This document shows, one piece after another, positions 8,590 to 17,187 of a stretch of 61,118 bases of DNA (its first letter is position 1; each line of letters starts with the position of its first letter). Under the pieces are notes generated by a model that was given only the letters and a program-made list of their open reading frames with translations, searched no databases and had not been told where the DNA came from. Source of the DNA: UBA6168 sp964643005. Its GTDB lineage: Bacteria; Bacteroidota; Bacteroidia; Chitinophagales; Saprospiraceae. The stretch is taken from assembly GCA_964643005.1 (NCBI GenBank), contig CAZXQI010000005.1:1-61118 (forward strand), read 5' to 3'. Both the position numbers and the translations under genes were made by a program.

Positions 8590-9987
8590 ATGCTTCAAAT
8601 CATACTTTTTGTCATAGTCACGCTGGCAGCCTTTGGGTTTGCCGGGAAAAATTTCATGAAGGTGCGCCGCAATATTCTGCTCGGCAGGGAAATCCCCGCA
8701 GGGAATCCATTGGCGGCGGGAGCTACCGGCAACAAAAAGGAGCGCTGGCGCAATATGCTGCTCGTGGCTTTTGGACAGAAGAAAATGTTTGCCCGCTGGG
8801 TACCGGGTGTTTTCCACCTGTTTATTTACGTTGCTTTTCTGCTGACGCAGGTAGAGTTGATTGAAATCTTAGTAGATGGTTTTACCGGCAGCCACCGCGC
8901 TATTGGGGCAAGACTTGGCTGGCTCTATACTTTCGCCATCAGCTTTATTGAGATTTTGAGCGTGCTGGCTTTCATTGCCACCATCATCTTTTTAGCGCGT
9001 CGGAATCTCATCAGAATTCCCCGATTCCACAAACCTGAAATGAAGGGCTGGCCTTCCATGGACGCCAACCTGATTCTGTTTGGAGAAATCCTTTTACTCA
9101 CGGGGATTTTCAGCATGAACGGCGCCGATACCGTCCTACAGGGAATGGGCGCCGCCCACTATCCTGACCTGCCCGATTTTGTCGTGAGCAAATTTTTGGG
9201 CCCTGCCTTGTTTGGCGGCATGAGCGAAACTTCGCTCATTGGCATCGAGCGCTTCGGCTGGTGGCTGCACATCTTAGTAGTCTATGCATTTTTGAATTAT
9301 CTGCCCTTCTCCAAGCACCTGCACCTGATGCTCGCCTTCCCCAACACCTGGTATGCCTCGCTTGACCCGAAAGGAGAAATGAACAACATGCCGGAAATTC
9401 AACATGAAGTAGCAAAAATGATGAATCCGGAAACCGTTGAGGAAGAGCCTCTGGCGGAGGGAGAAACAGAATTTATCTTCGGCGGCAACGACGTATTCAG
9501 CCTTAGCTGGAAGAATCTATTGGACGCCTACGCCTGCACGGAGTGCGGACGCTGTACCTCAGTTTGTCCGGCCAATCAGACGGGCAAGAAACTTTCTCCT
9601 AGAAAAATAATGATGGACGTGAGAGACAGAGCAGAGGAGGTAGGCAGGAATCTCGACTCCGGCGATACTAAGTTTATCGCAGAGGACAAGCGCGGTGAAG
9701 GCGTTGCGCTGACGGCAGAAAATTACGACGATGGCAAATCCCTGTTCGACTTTATTGCCCGGGAGGAAATTCACGCCTGCACGACCTGCAACGCCTGCGT
9801 GGAAGCCTGCCCCGTGCTCATCAGCCCTCTTGATATTATTGTGCAACTGCGCCGCTACGAGATACTGACGGAAGGAGGAGGCCCCACAGACTGGCTGCCG
9901 CTTTTCAACAGCTTAGAAAACAGCGGGGTGGCATGGGCAGTCTCGACGGAAAGAGACGCCTGGACACAGGAGTTTAAAGAGGATTGA
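8590..9987 (+). CDS. Membrane-bound [4Fe-4S] electron-transfer protein, HdrE/HdrC-like
   Basis: The 465-residue protein combines an N-terminal membrane domain with a C-terminal ferredoxin domain. About five hydrophobic segments lie in residues 1-250, with paired histidines (for example LHI, HLHL) that could bind heme b. Two cysteine clusters follow: CTECGRCTSVC with cysteines 316, 319, 322, 326, and CTTCNACVEAC with cysteines 397, 400, 403, 407, each able to hold a [4Fe-4S] cluster. This layout is known from heterodisulfide-reductase-related membrane proteins that pass electrons to or from quinones. Its partner is the CCG-domain protein 107 bp downstream. Together they probably form a quinone-linked oxidoreductase. 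The physiological donor is not visible. Confidence 0.8.
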   Translation: MLQIILFVIVTLAAFGFAGKNFMKVRRNILLGREIPAGNPLAAGATGNKKERWRNMLLVAFGQKKMFARWVPGVFHLFIYVAFLLTQVELIEILVDGFTGSHRAIGARLGWLYTFAISFIEILSVLAFIATIIFLARRNLIRIPRFHKPEMKGWPSMDANLILFGEILLLTGIFSMNGADTVLQGMGAAHYPDLPDFVVSKFLGPALFGGMSETSLIGIERFGWWLHILVVYAFLNYLPFSKHLHLMLAFPNTWYASLDPKGEMNNMPEIQHEVAKMMNPETVEEEPLAEGETEFIFGGNDVFSLSWKNLLDAYACTECGRCTSVCPANQTGKKLSPRKIMMDVRDRAEEVGRNLDSGDTKFIAEDKRGEGVALTAENYDDGKSLFDFIAREEIHACTTCNACVEACPVLISPLDIIVQLRRYEILTEGGGPTDWLPLFNSLENSGVAWAVSTERDAWTQEFKED

Positions 9988-10094
9988 GGAGAGGCTTTCC
10001 CGTGAAGACTATTTTGACAGATAAATAGATATTTTAATAAAAATAATTCGGCGCTGTAGGCGCTGATTCAGGTTTCACAAAAAATTGACAATAG

Positions 10095-10871
10095 ATGGAT
10101 AATATCAAGACCATGGCAGAGATGGCCGCTGAAGGCCGGGAGCCGGAAGTGTTGTTTTGGGTCGGCTGCGCCGGCAGCTTTGACGACAGGGCGCAGAAAG
10201 TGACCATTGCTTTTGCAAAAATTCTGCAAAAAGCAGGCGTAGAATTCGCTATCCTCGGCAAAGAAGAAAGCTGTACCGGCGACCCTGCCCGCCGGGCCGG
10301 CAATGAGTTTTTGTTCCAGACATTAGCTCAGCAAAATGTCGCCGTACTGAATATGTACAAGGTGAAAAAGATAGTGACGGCCTGTCCACACGGTTTTAAT
10401 ATTTTGAAAAATGAGTATCCTGCTTTAGGGGGCAATTATGAAGTAATGCACCACACGCAGTTTTTGAAAAGCTTAGTGGCGGAGGGTAGGCTGAACGTGG
10501 AAGGCGGAAAACTCAAAGACACAAAAATCACTTACCACGATTCCTGCTATTTAGGCAGAGCCAACGGAGAGTACGAAGCTCCTCGCCAGGTGCTTGCCGA
10601 ACTTGAAGCCGACCTGGTGGAAATGAAGCGAAACCGGGAAAACGGCCTTTGCTGCGGCGCCGGCGGCGCTCAGTTCTGGAAAGAGGAAGAAGCGGGAAAG
10701 AAGCGCATCAACATCGAGCGGACGGAAGAGGCTCTCAGTACCGGCGCAGAAATCTTAGTCGTGAACTGCCCATTCTGCCTGACGATGATGGAAGACGGCG
10801 TGAAAGCGAAGGAAAAACAGAACAGCTTCAAAGTGTACGACCTGGCGGAGCTGATTGCCGATAATTCGTGA
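10095..10871 (+). CDS. CCG-domain (HdrB-like) Fe-S oxidoreductase subunit
   Basis: The 258-residue protein has two halves of the CCG (cysteine-rich) type. The second half is canonical: HDSCYLGR, then GLCCGAGGAQFW, then VNCPFCLTMM. The first half is a variant: VGCAGSFDD, then ESCTGDPARR in place of CCG, then TACPHGFN. Such domains bind non-cubane [4Fe-4S] clusters in the HdrB subunit of heterodisulfide reductase and in lactate and glycerol-3-phosphate oxidases. The gene follows the membrane Fe-S protein on the same strand and should form a complex with it. The variant first motif may mean only the second site carries the catalytic cluster. The substrate is unknown. Confidence 0.82.
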   Translation: MDNIKTMAEMAAEGREPEVLFWVGCAGSFDDRAQKVTIAFAKILQKAGVEFAILGKEESCTGDPARRAGNEFLFQTLAQQNVAVLNMYKVKKIVTACPHGFNILKNEYPALGGNYEVMHHTQFLKSLVAEGRLNVEGGKLKDTKITYHDSCYLGRANGEYEAPRQVLAELEADLVEMKRNRENGLCCGAGGAQFWKEEEAGKKRINIERTEEALSTGAEILVVNCPFCLTMMEDGVKAKEKQNSFKVYDLAELIADNS

Positions 10872-11083
10872 TTCGCTTCCCCTGCCTGATGGCTGGATTG
10901 CGATTTTTAGTCGCTGCGCATTGAGAAAGACGGCGCCTAAGAATCCAGTCTGGGATTTTGGAGCGCTCATTTTGAGGCGCATGGCTTTTGTGCAATTATC
11001 CATTGCAAACTCTGGTCTCGAAAAGAACGCTGCATTTTCTGCGGCTAATTCCTGCGAACCCTTTGCCTACGGAAAAATTCCTT

Positions 11084-12037
11084 TTAAAAATAGCGGAATG
11101 GCGCCTCGTCGCCGCCCATTGGAAAATCATATCCTGCGCCGATCAGATGGGTGAAAGGGAGGGAGACGGCTCTATCCGGCTGGTTGTTGTGCTGAATGCC
11201 GTAGCTCAATCTGAAGCTGCCCAACAAAAGCGTGGCGCTAATCCCCACCCTACTGTAATCCCTGCCTGTTTCCACGTCTGAATAGCCGAGGAGAAGCCCC
11301 ACGACGTAGGTGTCATCTACGACTAAGTTGGCCAGCATATCGGCGGTGAGCAGTTTAGAAGCGCTGCCTTTTTGGAATTCGGAGAGGCTGTAAATCCTGC
11401 TGTATCCCAAGAGAGCGACGGGTTTGATCTTTATCTGATCGTTGAGCCGGAACATGGCGCCGGCATGCAGGCTGAAGGGGTTTTCTCTTTGCAGGGAGTT
11501 GCCGGGGATATCTTCTTCCAGGAAAATGGGTTTTTCAAAAATCCGCAGGGCGGAAAGTCCCACGAAAGATTGACCGGAATAGTAGTAAAGCCCAAGCCCC
11601 CCGTCTATGGACATGAAGTTGGAACTGATAGAGGAAAGCACGGAATGGTCTATGGCGAAATAGTTGACGCCCAGTGTAGCGCCTATGGCCATGGCGCCTT
11701 CTCCCAGCGCAAACTGCCTTGAGTAGGCGGGCTGCAAATTGATTTCACCAAAAAAGTCCTGCTGATAAAATTGCAGCGTTCCTCCCAATCCGACATTCTC
11801 CGTACCGGAGGGCCTCCCGAAAACGCTGACGAGCGCAGTGCGGGAGAGCTGGAATTCAGAAACAAAATTTCCAAAGTAAACGGCGTCGAAGCCGACGGTT
11901 TCAATCCTTCCGGCATAAGCGGGATTCAACGGAAGGGCGTTGAATTGGTATTGCATCAGGGAGTTTCGCAATTCTTGTGAAAAGAGGGAAGTACCGAAGA
12001 CTAATGCGAGAACGAGAGGCAGATATTTTTTCATCAT
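11084..12037 (-). CDS. PorP/SprF family type IX secretion-associated outer membrane protein
   Basis: The 317-residue protein starts with a cleavable signal (MKKYLPLVLALVFGTSLFSQ after a double Met) and then the family hallmark QYQFNALPLNPAYAGR. The rest alternates polar and hydrophobic residues and ends in FPMGGDEAPFRYF, as expected of a beta-barrel with a terminal aromatic residue. PorP and SprF proteins belong to the type IX secretion or gliding machinery, and paralogues often accompany a surface adhesin. No SprE- or SprB-like adhesin lies beside it; the closest candidate cargo is the LamG protein with a CHU_C domain at 14.8 kb. ATG 12034, one codon downstream, is an alternative start. Confidence 0.88.
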   Translation of the reverse strand: MMKKYLPLVLALVFGTSLFSQELRNSLMQYQFNALPLNPAYAGRIETVGFDAVYFGNFVSEFQLSRTALVSVFGRPSGTENVGLGGTLQFYQQDFFGEINLQPAYSRQFALGEGAMAIGATLGVNYFAIDHSVLSSISSNFMSIDGGLGLYYYSGQSFVGLSALRIFEKPIFLEEDIPGNSLQRENPFSLHAGAMFRLNDQIKIKPVALLGYSRIYSLSEFQKGSASKLLTADMLANLVVDDTYVVGLLLGYSDVETGRDYSRVGISATLLLGSFRLSYGIQHNNQPDRAVSLPFTHLIGAGYDFPMGGDEAPFRYF

Positions 12038-12425
12038 CTTTTTTGAATGACAGTTTCCAGCCCTTTGCCGGATAGATTTTCCTGTCTCTGTCGGCGCGCC
12101 GGGCTATGGTTTAGAAGAGCCAAAGTTCCGGAAGATATTTTTAAGATGGCTGAATTAAAAAGATTCATTCGCCCGATGCTAAATTTTTTTTGCGACTATT
12201 TAAGACAATGCGGTTTCCCACAGGAGCGCCCTTGAGGTCTTCGCAGTTTTTTACCCGCCAATTTTTTCTAAAGGAAAATTTCTGCGAAGGGAGAATGACG
12301 GTGAATTGCCGCCGAACCTCTGCTCACTCCCACCAAAAGCAGACCTGAACTGCATCTTCTACGAAGGAAAATAAGGTGACGGCCATAAAGCATGAATTGC
12401 TATTTTTACCAAAATAATCTGATTA
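12038..12425. other. 388-bp spacer between divergent genes
   Basis: The stretch lies between the divergent porP-like and DUF4837 genes and should contain both promoters. I see no RNA structure, repeat or convincing short gene in it. Confidence 0.35.
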
Positions 12426-13511
12426 ATGAAATATCTCTCAATCTTATCAGGGTTGATGTTTTTATTGCTGAGCGCCTGTACCGGCGACGCTTCGCAGAAT
12501 ACGGTCGTGAGGGAAAGAGCCTCCGCTAACTACGCTTATGGCAAGATCAACCAGATATTGGTGATTTCCGATTCCACGCTCTGGGCGGAGGCGCCAGGCG
12601 ACACGTTTTATTATTATTTCAGTGCGCCTTATATTTTATTGCCGCAGCCGGAGCCTGTTTTTGACATCATCCATTTGACGATGGAGCAGTTGAGTAAGCA
12701 GACCGTCCGAAAAGAATTTCGCACCATTATTTTTCTGGCAGACCTGAACGACGAGAACTCTCCCACCGCCCGCCTGGTGCGCTCGGACTTAGGCCCGGAG
12801 AAAATGCAGGAAGCCCAAAGCGGCAAAGGCTACACCGTGGTCATTGGTCAGGATAAATGGGCCAGATCGCAACTGCTGTTTTATGTCGCCGGCTTTGGAG
12901 AGAAGAATTTGATGGACAATATAGTGCAGAATTTTCCGGCTATTGCCCGCCGCATCAATGAGAAGGATGAGGAAGTCGTTAAGGCCACGGCATTTCAGGC
13001 AGGAGAGAGCGCCGAGTTGGAAGCCGAGGTCAAAGCAAACTTCAGCCTCGACCTGAAAGTCCCCGCTGATTTCAAAAAAGTAAAATATTATACCAATACC
13101 CAAACCCTGTGGCTACGGCGGGACGTTCGGGAGGTCGTGGCCAATATTCTCATCCACAAAGAGCCTTACACCAGCAAATCTCAACTGACAAAAGAGGGAA
13201 TCAAAGCCATCCGAAATAACATCGGCCAGCACGTCTCGACCCGACAGCCCAATACCTACATGCGCATCAACGACGTGGATCTGCCCCTGTTCGTCGAGAA
13301 TAAGACCATCAACAACGCATACACGGTTCAGGCAAGGGGAATCTGGGATATCGTCAACGACTTCACAGGCGGCCCTTTCGTCAGCAACCTCATGCTCAAT
13401 CCTAAGACAAATGAACTGATATTGATAGACGGATTCATTTATGCTCCGGGAAAAGACAAGCGGAATTATATGCAGGAATTAGAATTTATCCTTTCGACGG
13501 CTCATTTTTGA
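12426..13511 (+). CDS. DUF4837 family lipoprotein
   Basis: The 361-residue protein has a lipoprotein leader ending LLLSACTGD (acylated Cys at 18). It then shows the conserved DUF4837 opening, YGKINQILVISDSTLW and PYILLPQPEPVFDI. Further family-like segments are FRTIIFLADL and RRDVREVVANILIH. The family is restricted to Bacteroidota and has no established function; its lipidation places it at a membrane. The full family length appears present. The gene is monocistronic and is followed by a 400-bp spacer with a repeat element. Confidence 0.85.
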   Translation: MKYLSILSGLMFLLLSACTGDASQNTVVRERASANYAYGKINQILVISDSTLWAEAPGDTFYYYFSAPYILLPQPEPVFDIIHLTMEQLSKQTVRKEFRTIIFLADLNDENSPTARLVRSDLGPEKMQEAQSGKGYTVVIGQDKWARSQLLFYVAGFGEKNLMDNIVQNFPAIARRINEKDEEVVKATAFQAGESAELEAEVKANFSLDLKVPADFKKVKYYTNTQTLWLRRDVREVVANILIHKEPYTSKSQLTKEGIKAIRNNIGQHVSTRQPNTYMRINDVDLPLFVENKTINNAYTVQARGIWDIVNDFTGGPFVSNLMLNPKTNELILIDGFIYAPGKDKRNYMQELEFILSTAHF

Positions 13512-13910
13512 TGATGATGGCGAGGATTAGACAGGGTCTGCTGTGACCTTGCACGATATGCTGGCGAATAACGGTTATTAACATGGCAGTCACACTACCA
13601 TACATTTTTGAAAGCTGAGTGATTTTTAGCGCTTAACATACCAGGTGCATAGGCGATAAATTTGATGAAATTGAAACACATAGGGGTCAGGACTGCCAGT
13701 CCCTCAGTTTTTACGGCTCCTAATCCGTAAGATTTATGCAGTTGCGTAAATTTGCGTAGGCATGTAGGAAGCATTGTCTTGCATTTAGGTACTCAAACCT
13801 ACGTTTCTTCCTGCCTTTTCAAAAATGCATAGTAGTCTGGTCGCCAGCCCATTTTACCGCCTCATCGCCGACCTCCAGGCCCCACTCAAAAAGAGTTTCG
13901 TTAAAAAGAA
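13512..13910. other. 399-bp spacer with a repeat-derived element
   Basis: No gene is supported here. The spacer holds the first copy of the 135-bp element (13706-13840), whose second copy is at 22245. The adjoining gene downstream runs towards it on the minus strand. Confidence 0.5.
13706..13840 (+). repeat. 135-bp dispersed element, copy 1
   Basis: This aligns end to end with 22245-22380 at roughly three quarters identity by eye. It contains TAAATTTG (13747-13754), an AGGAAG arm paired with CTTCCT downstream, an inner TAGGT/ACCTA stem, and a T-rich end followed by CAAAAATGC. The layout of promoter-like motif, hairpin and T-run resembles a small RNA gene. Strand is inferred from the T-run. 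It could equally be a non-coding mobile element. Confidence 0.6.
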
Positions 13911-14426
13911 TCACTCTTCTGAAGTGGGTGGCAGGATATCGGATATTTCTTCTGAGGAAGGCGCTTTCTTGTCGGCGATTGAGCCTTTGATTTCCTCCAA
14001 TTTTCCCCGTGCGGAATCCCACTCTTCTTTGGCAGAATCTTTCAATTTCTGTCCGGCTTCCGTGGCGGAATCCTTAGCTTTTTTGAGCAGTTCGGAGGAT
14101 TTTTCGCTTTTCTCGGAGACGGTTTCTTTCAGCTCGCCAAATTTTTCTTTGGCGTTCGCCCATTCATCCTGAGCCGCATCTTTCAATTTCTGTCCGGCTT
14201 CCGTGGCGGACTCCTTAGCTTTTTTGAGTAGTTCGGAAGGTTCGCCAACCCGCTCGGTAAATTCCTTTTTTGCTACCTGGCCGGCTTCCGTCAACTTCTC
14301 TTTGGCTTCGGATACGAGTTTACCGGCATCTTCAGCTACGGCGTCGGCGGCTTCCTTGATACTATCGGTGGCTTCCTCCACCGTTTCCTTTGTTTTCTTA
14401 ATCAGATTTTGAAGAAATTCTTTCAT
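13911..14426 (-). CDS. Amphipathic helical repeat protein (LEA/YtxH-like)
   Basis: The 171-residue protein is almost entirely lysine, glutamate, alanine and serine in 11-residue-like amphipathic helices. It has no signal peptide and no cysteine. A 47-residue unit beginning LLKKAKESATEAGQKLKD is duplicated, the second copy reading LLKKAKDSATEAGQKLKD. The composition resembles group 3 LEA proteins and apolipoprotein-like helices that protect membranes or proteins under desiccation or osmotic stress, but that role is inferred from composition only. A longer relative with the same style is encoded at 35961-37103. The ATG context at 14426 is good, and the frame ends near SSEEISDILPPTSEE. Confidence 0.7.
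   Translation of the reverse strand: MKEFLQNLIKKTKETVEEATDSIKEAADAVAEDAGKLVSEAKEKLTEAGQVAKKEFTERVGEPSELLKKAKESATEAGQKLKDAAQDEWANAKEKFGELKETVSEKSEKSSELLKKAKDSATEAGQKLKDSAKEEWDSARGKLEEIKGSIADKKAPSSEEISDILPPTSEE
14040..14240 (-). repeat. 141-bp internal duplication in a coding region
   Basis: Near-identical 60-bp blocks begin at 14041 and 14182 (141 bp apart) and encode the repeated LLKKAK...KLKD segment of the helical protein. The phase is preserved (47 codons). Confidence 0.8.
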
Positions 14427-14811
14427 GACTTTATTGTTTAGTTTTTGATTGGACGCAATTTCCTTTTTCCCGTATCGCAGGCTGCGCCATTTTTTTTAAA
14501 AAAAATAATGCGTAAAGAGAGATCTGTCCCATTTATCTTTATTAACGAGCTGCCGGACATTTTTGTAAAATTAGGAAACCGGCAAATATTTGATGGAATG
14601 AATCTGAAATTGAAATGCGCGGAATCATTTTTGCCTTTTGATTCCTCAAAATATTGAACCGGCAAAACCGTTAAAGGCAGCAGTTTTAAAAACGGTTTTA
14701 TCGAAAATAGGAGGAATGCCGTCTGAAAAGAAGCTGAGTTCAACTAAAAACTTGAAATTTGCCCTTATTTTTTGAGTATTCCATCCGGGACAAAAAAAGT
14801 CTGACTGACAC
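14427..14811. other. 385-bp spacer between divergent genes
   Basis: This lies between the helical repeat gene (minus) and the LamG gene (plus). It is AT-rich and holds no gene or strong hairpin that I can support. Confidence 0.35.
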
Positions 14812-16059
14812 ATGCGATATTTTTTCTTTTTCTTTCTCCTTTCTGCCTTCAGTTTAAACGCCCAGATTAATCAGGGTATGGTCGCGTATCTATCCTTCGA
14901 CAAAGGCGATTGCGAAATCGGCGACGAGGCCGGCGACCCGGAAATCGAAGTTTTCAAACACGGCGATATGTACTGCGATTGTGGAGTTCAGGGCCGGTCG
15001 CTTCGCTTCGATGGAGACGACGACTGGTTTTTTCTTTTTGGAAAAAAAGTAGAAACTGCGTTTTCTACCGTTGACTTCTCCCTCAGTTTTTATTTCCATT
15101 CCTCCTCTATCGTCAACGAAAGTCAGGCGCTGTTTACCAAGCGCGTGGACTGTTCCACGGATCAGGCTTTTGCCGTCCGGTTTAATCCTTTTACTAAAGT
15201 ATTGAACGTCGAATTGACGGAAAATTCCAATTTCAGCGGCTCTCTCAGCAAAGCGTTGCCCAATGGCTCCTGCTGGTATCACATCGTCATCGTGCGCAAA
15301 GGAGCTACGACCCTGCTCTACGTCAACGGCAGGGAGTTTGCGCAGGTCAACGCTCCTGTTAGCCAGCGGGTCAATATTTCAAATAGCGAACCGCTCACGG
15401 TAGGCCGCAGCAATTGCAGCTTAGATCGGGACTTCAAAGGGTTTTTGGATGAGATCAGACTTTACAATCGGGCGCTGTCGAGAGTGGATGTAGAAGATTT
15501 GTATGTACACCCCGACGAAATCGCTATCGGCAAAAAAGCCGTAGGTACCAAAGACACGACTATTTTTATCGGCGACGCCGTGCAGGTCAGCCTGACTTCC
15601 ACCTGTGCCACCAATTTCCTGTGGTCGCCTGCGGCAGGCGTTAGCGATCTCAATATTCCCAACCCCGTTTTGACTCCTTCTTTTTCGACCACTTATGCGG
15701 TTAAGTTCTCATCTGCCGCCTACCCATGCATCAAAAACGATTCGCTTCGGATTACGGTGGTGGATCCTGCCACTTTGGACTGCAAGGATATTTTACTTCC
15801 CACAGCTTTCACGCCCAACGGCGACGGGCTGAACGACACCTATGGCATCAGCAATCCCTTCGTCGCCGGCGAGATACTTCTCTTCCAGATTTTTGACCGC
15901 TGGGGGAATATCGTTTTTGAAACCAACAACTCCCTCGATCGCTGGGATGGCTCTTACAGAGGGCAGCCTGTGAACCCCGGTGTGTTTCTGTACCGAATCA
16001 GATTCCGCTGTCAGGGTGTGGAGGATCAGCTCAGCGGCAGCGTCACGGTCGTTCGGTAA
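14812..16059 (+). CDS. Secreted LamG-domain protein with type IX (type B) sorting domain
   Basis: A signal peptide (MRYFFFFFLLSAFSLNAQ) precedes a concanavalin/LamG domain at about 22-215, recognisable from YLSFDKGDCE, the strand DFSLSFYFHSS and GFLDEIRLYNRALS. An Ig/PKD-like linker with FLWSPAAGVSDLN follows. The C-terminal 90 residues are the gliding-motility CHU_C domain: LPTAFTPNGDGLNDTYGI, FQIFDRWGNIVFE, WDGSYRGQPVNPGVFLYRI. That domain directs export and surface attachment through the type IX system in Bacteroidota. LamG domains bind glycans or proteins, so a surface adhesin or enzyme-associated binder is likely. A convergent peroxidase gene ends 23 bp downstream. Confidence 0.88.
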   Translation: MRYFFFFFLLSAFSLNAQINQGMVAYLSFDKGDCEIGDEAGDPEIEVFKHGDMYCDCGVQGRSLRFDGDDDWFFLFGKKVETAFSTVDFSLSFYFHSSSIVNESQALFTKRVDCSTDQAFAVRFNPFTKVLNVELTENSNFSGSLSKALPNGSCWYHIVIVRKGATTLLYVNGREFAQVNAPVSQRVNISNSEPLTVGRSNCSLDRDFKGFLDEIRLYNRALSRVDVEDLYVHPDEIAIGKKAVGTKDTTIFIGDAVQVSLTSTCATNFLWSPAAGVSDLNIPNPVLTPSFSTTYAVKFSSAAYPCIKNDSLRITVVDPATLDCKDILLPTAFTPNGDGLNDTYGISNPFVAGEILLFQIFDRWGNIVFETNNSLDRWDGSYRGQPVNPGVFLYRIRFRCQGVEDQLSGSVTVVR

Positions 16060-16081
16060 AGCGGAGGATTCCCTTCCGTCC

Positions 16082-17098
16082 TCAATTGAATGGATTGGCC
16101 AGAGCCGGATTGGTCGTGTAACTCGTATCCGTCAGGGTTTTTAAGAAGGCCAGTAGGTCGCTTTTTTCCTGGAGGCTCAAATGCTTGCCGCCCCAGTAAA
16201 GCGCCTTCATCAGGGGGTCAACCGTTTCAGAGTTTTGCAATCCCTCGCTGTAAAAATCAATCACTTCTTCGAGAGTAGCATAGCGCCCATCGTGCATGTA
16301 AGGGCCGGTCAGTTCAATGTTGCGCAAGGTTGGCGATTTGAATTTCCCCAGGTCGTAGGGATTGCCCGTTATCTCGCTTAGGCCTGCCTCTGGCTGGGCG
16401 CTTAGCGCATTGTTGTGGAAGTCGTTATCGGTGAACAAAATGCCGCCGTGGCAGTGGAAGCAATCTCCCTTTTCAGAAAAAAATAGCTCATAGCCGTTCA
16501 ACTCCTCATCGGTTAGGAAGACGCCGCTGGTCTTGTCGAGCACCTGATCGTATTTGGAATTGGCAGAAACCATAGTGCGCTGGAATTGGGAGAGAGCCAT
16601 GGCCGCCAGCTCGTATGTGATGGCGTCTTTTCCGAAAGCTTCGTAAAAGAGTCTGGGATAGTCGGGATGCCTTTGCAGCCTGCTCAAATCTGCCTGAAGA
16701 AAATCTCTGACCTCGAAGAGCATAATGTCCTCCAATTTGCCCTGTACCATTCCATTCCACAGGAAAGCGGTATTCCAGCCCAGATTGAGGTGTGGCAAGA
16801 CACCTGCTGTGGATGTAAAAGAAACGGATTGGATATGACAGGTAGCGCAGGCTCTGGCGCTATCCCTGTCCAATATCGGATCGTAGTAGAGCATGCGACC
16901 CAGCTCCACCCCCTGTACCGTCATCGGATTGGAAGCGGGAATCTCGAGGATGGGAAACGTAGGGGGAATTTGCAACCGGTAAGCTTCCGGAGCATACTTC
17001 CAGTTATGGTCTGGTTCCACCTTTATGGGTTCTTTTTCACAGGCGGTTATGGCGAGAACCAGCAAGCCTGCCATGAAGCAAATATTCCAGATTTTCAT
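16082..17098 (-). CDS. Di-heme cytochrome c peroxidase family lipoprotein (MbnH/MauG-like)
   Basis: The 338-residue protein has a lipoprotein leader with the cysteine at residue 20 (LAITAC). Two c-type heme motifs are present, CATCH (Cys 84, 87; His 88) and CFHCH (Cys 213, 216; His 217). The PYMHDGRYATLEEV segment near the C-terminus is typical of the CcpA/MauG superfamily. These enzymes use a high-valent di-heme centre either to reduce hydrogen peroxide or to oxidise residues of a partner protein. It lies 89 bp downstream of an MbnP-like gene on the same strand. In methanotrophs MbnH oxidises a tryptophan of MbnP to kynurenine to make a copper site, and that pairing suggests the same here. 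A plain peroxidase is the alternative. Confidence 0.85.
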   Translation of the reverse strand: MKIWNICFMAGLLVLAITACEKEPIKVEPDHNWKYAPEAYRLQIPPTFPILEIPASNPMTVQGVELGRMLYYDPILDRDSARACATCHIQSVSFTSTAGVLPHLNLGWNTAFLWNGMVQGKLEDIMLFEVRDFLQADLSRLQRHPDYPRLFYEAFGKDAITYELAAMALSQFQRTMVSANSKYDQVLDKTSGVFLTDEELNGYELFFSEKGDCFHCHGGILFTDNDFHNNALSAQPEAGLSEITGNPYDLGKFKSPTLRNIELTGPYMHDGRYATLEEVIDFYSEGLQNSETVDPLMKALYWGGKHLSLQEKSDLLAFLKTLTDTSYTTNPALANPFN

Positions 17099-17187
17099 TT
17101 TCTATTATTTTTAAAAAAATAAAAAAAACGGTGCAGGCTAAAACGCTTGAAGAACCCCGAACTGTCCGGGGATTCCTCTCGGCTTCC

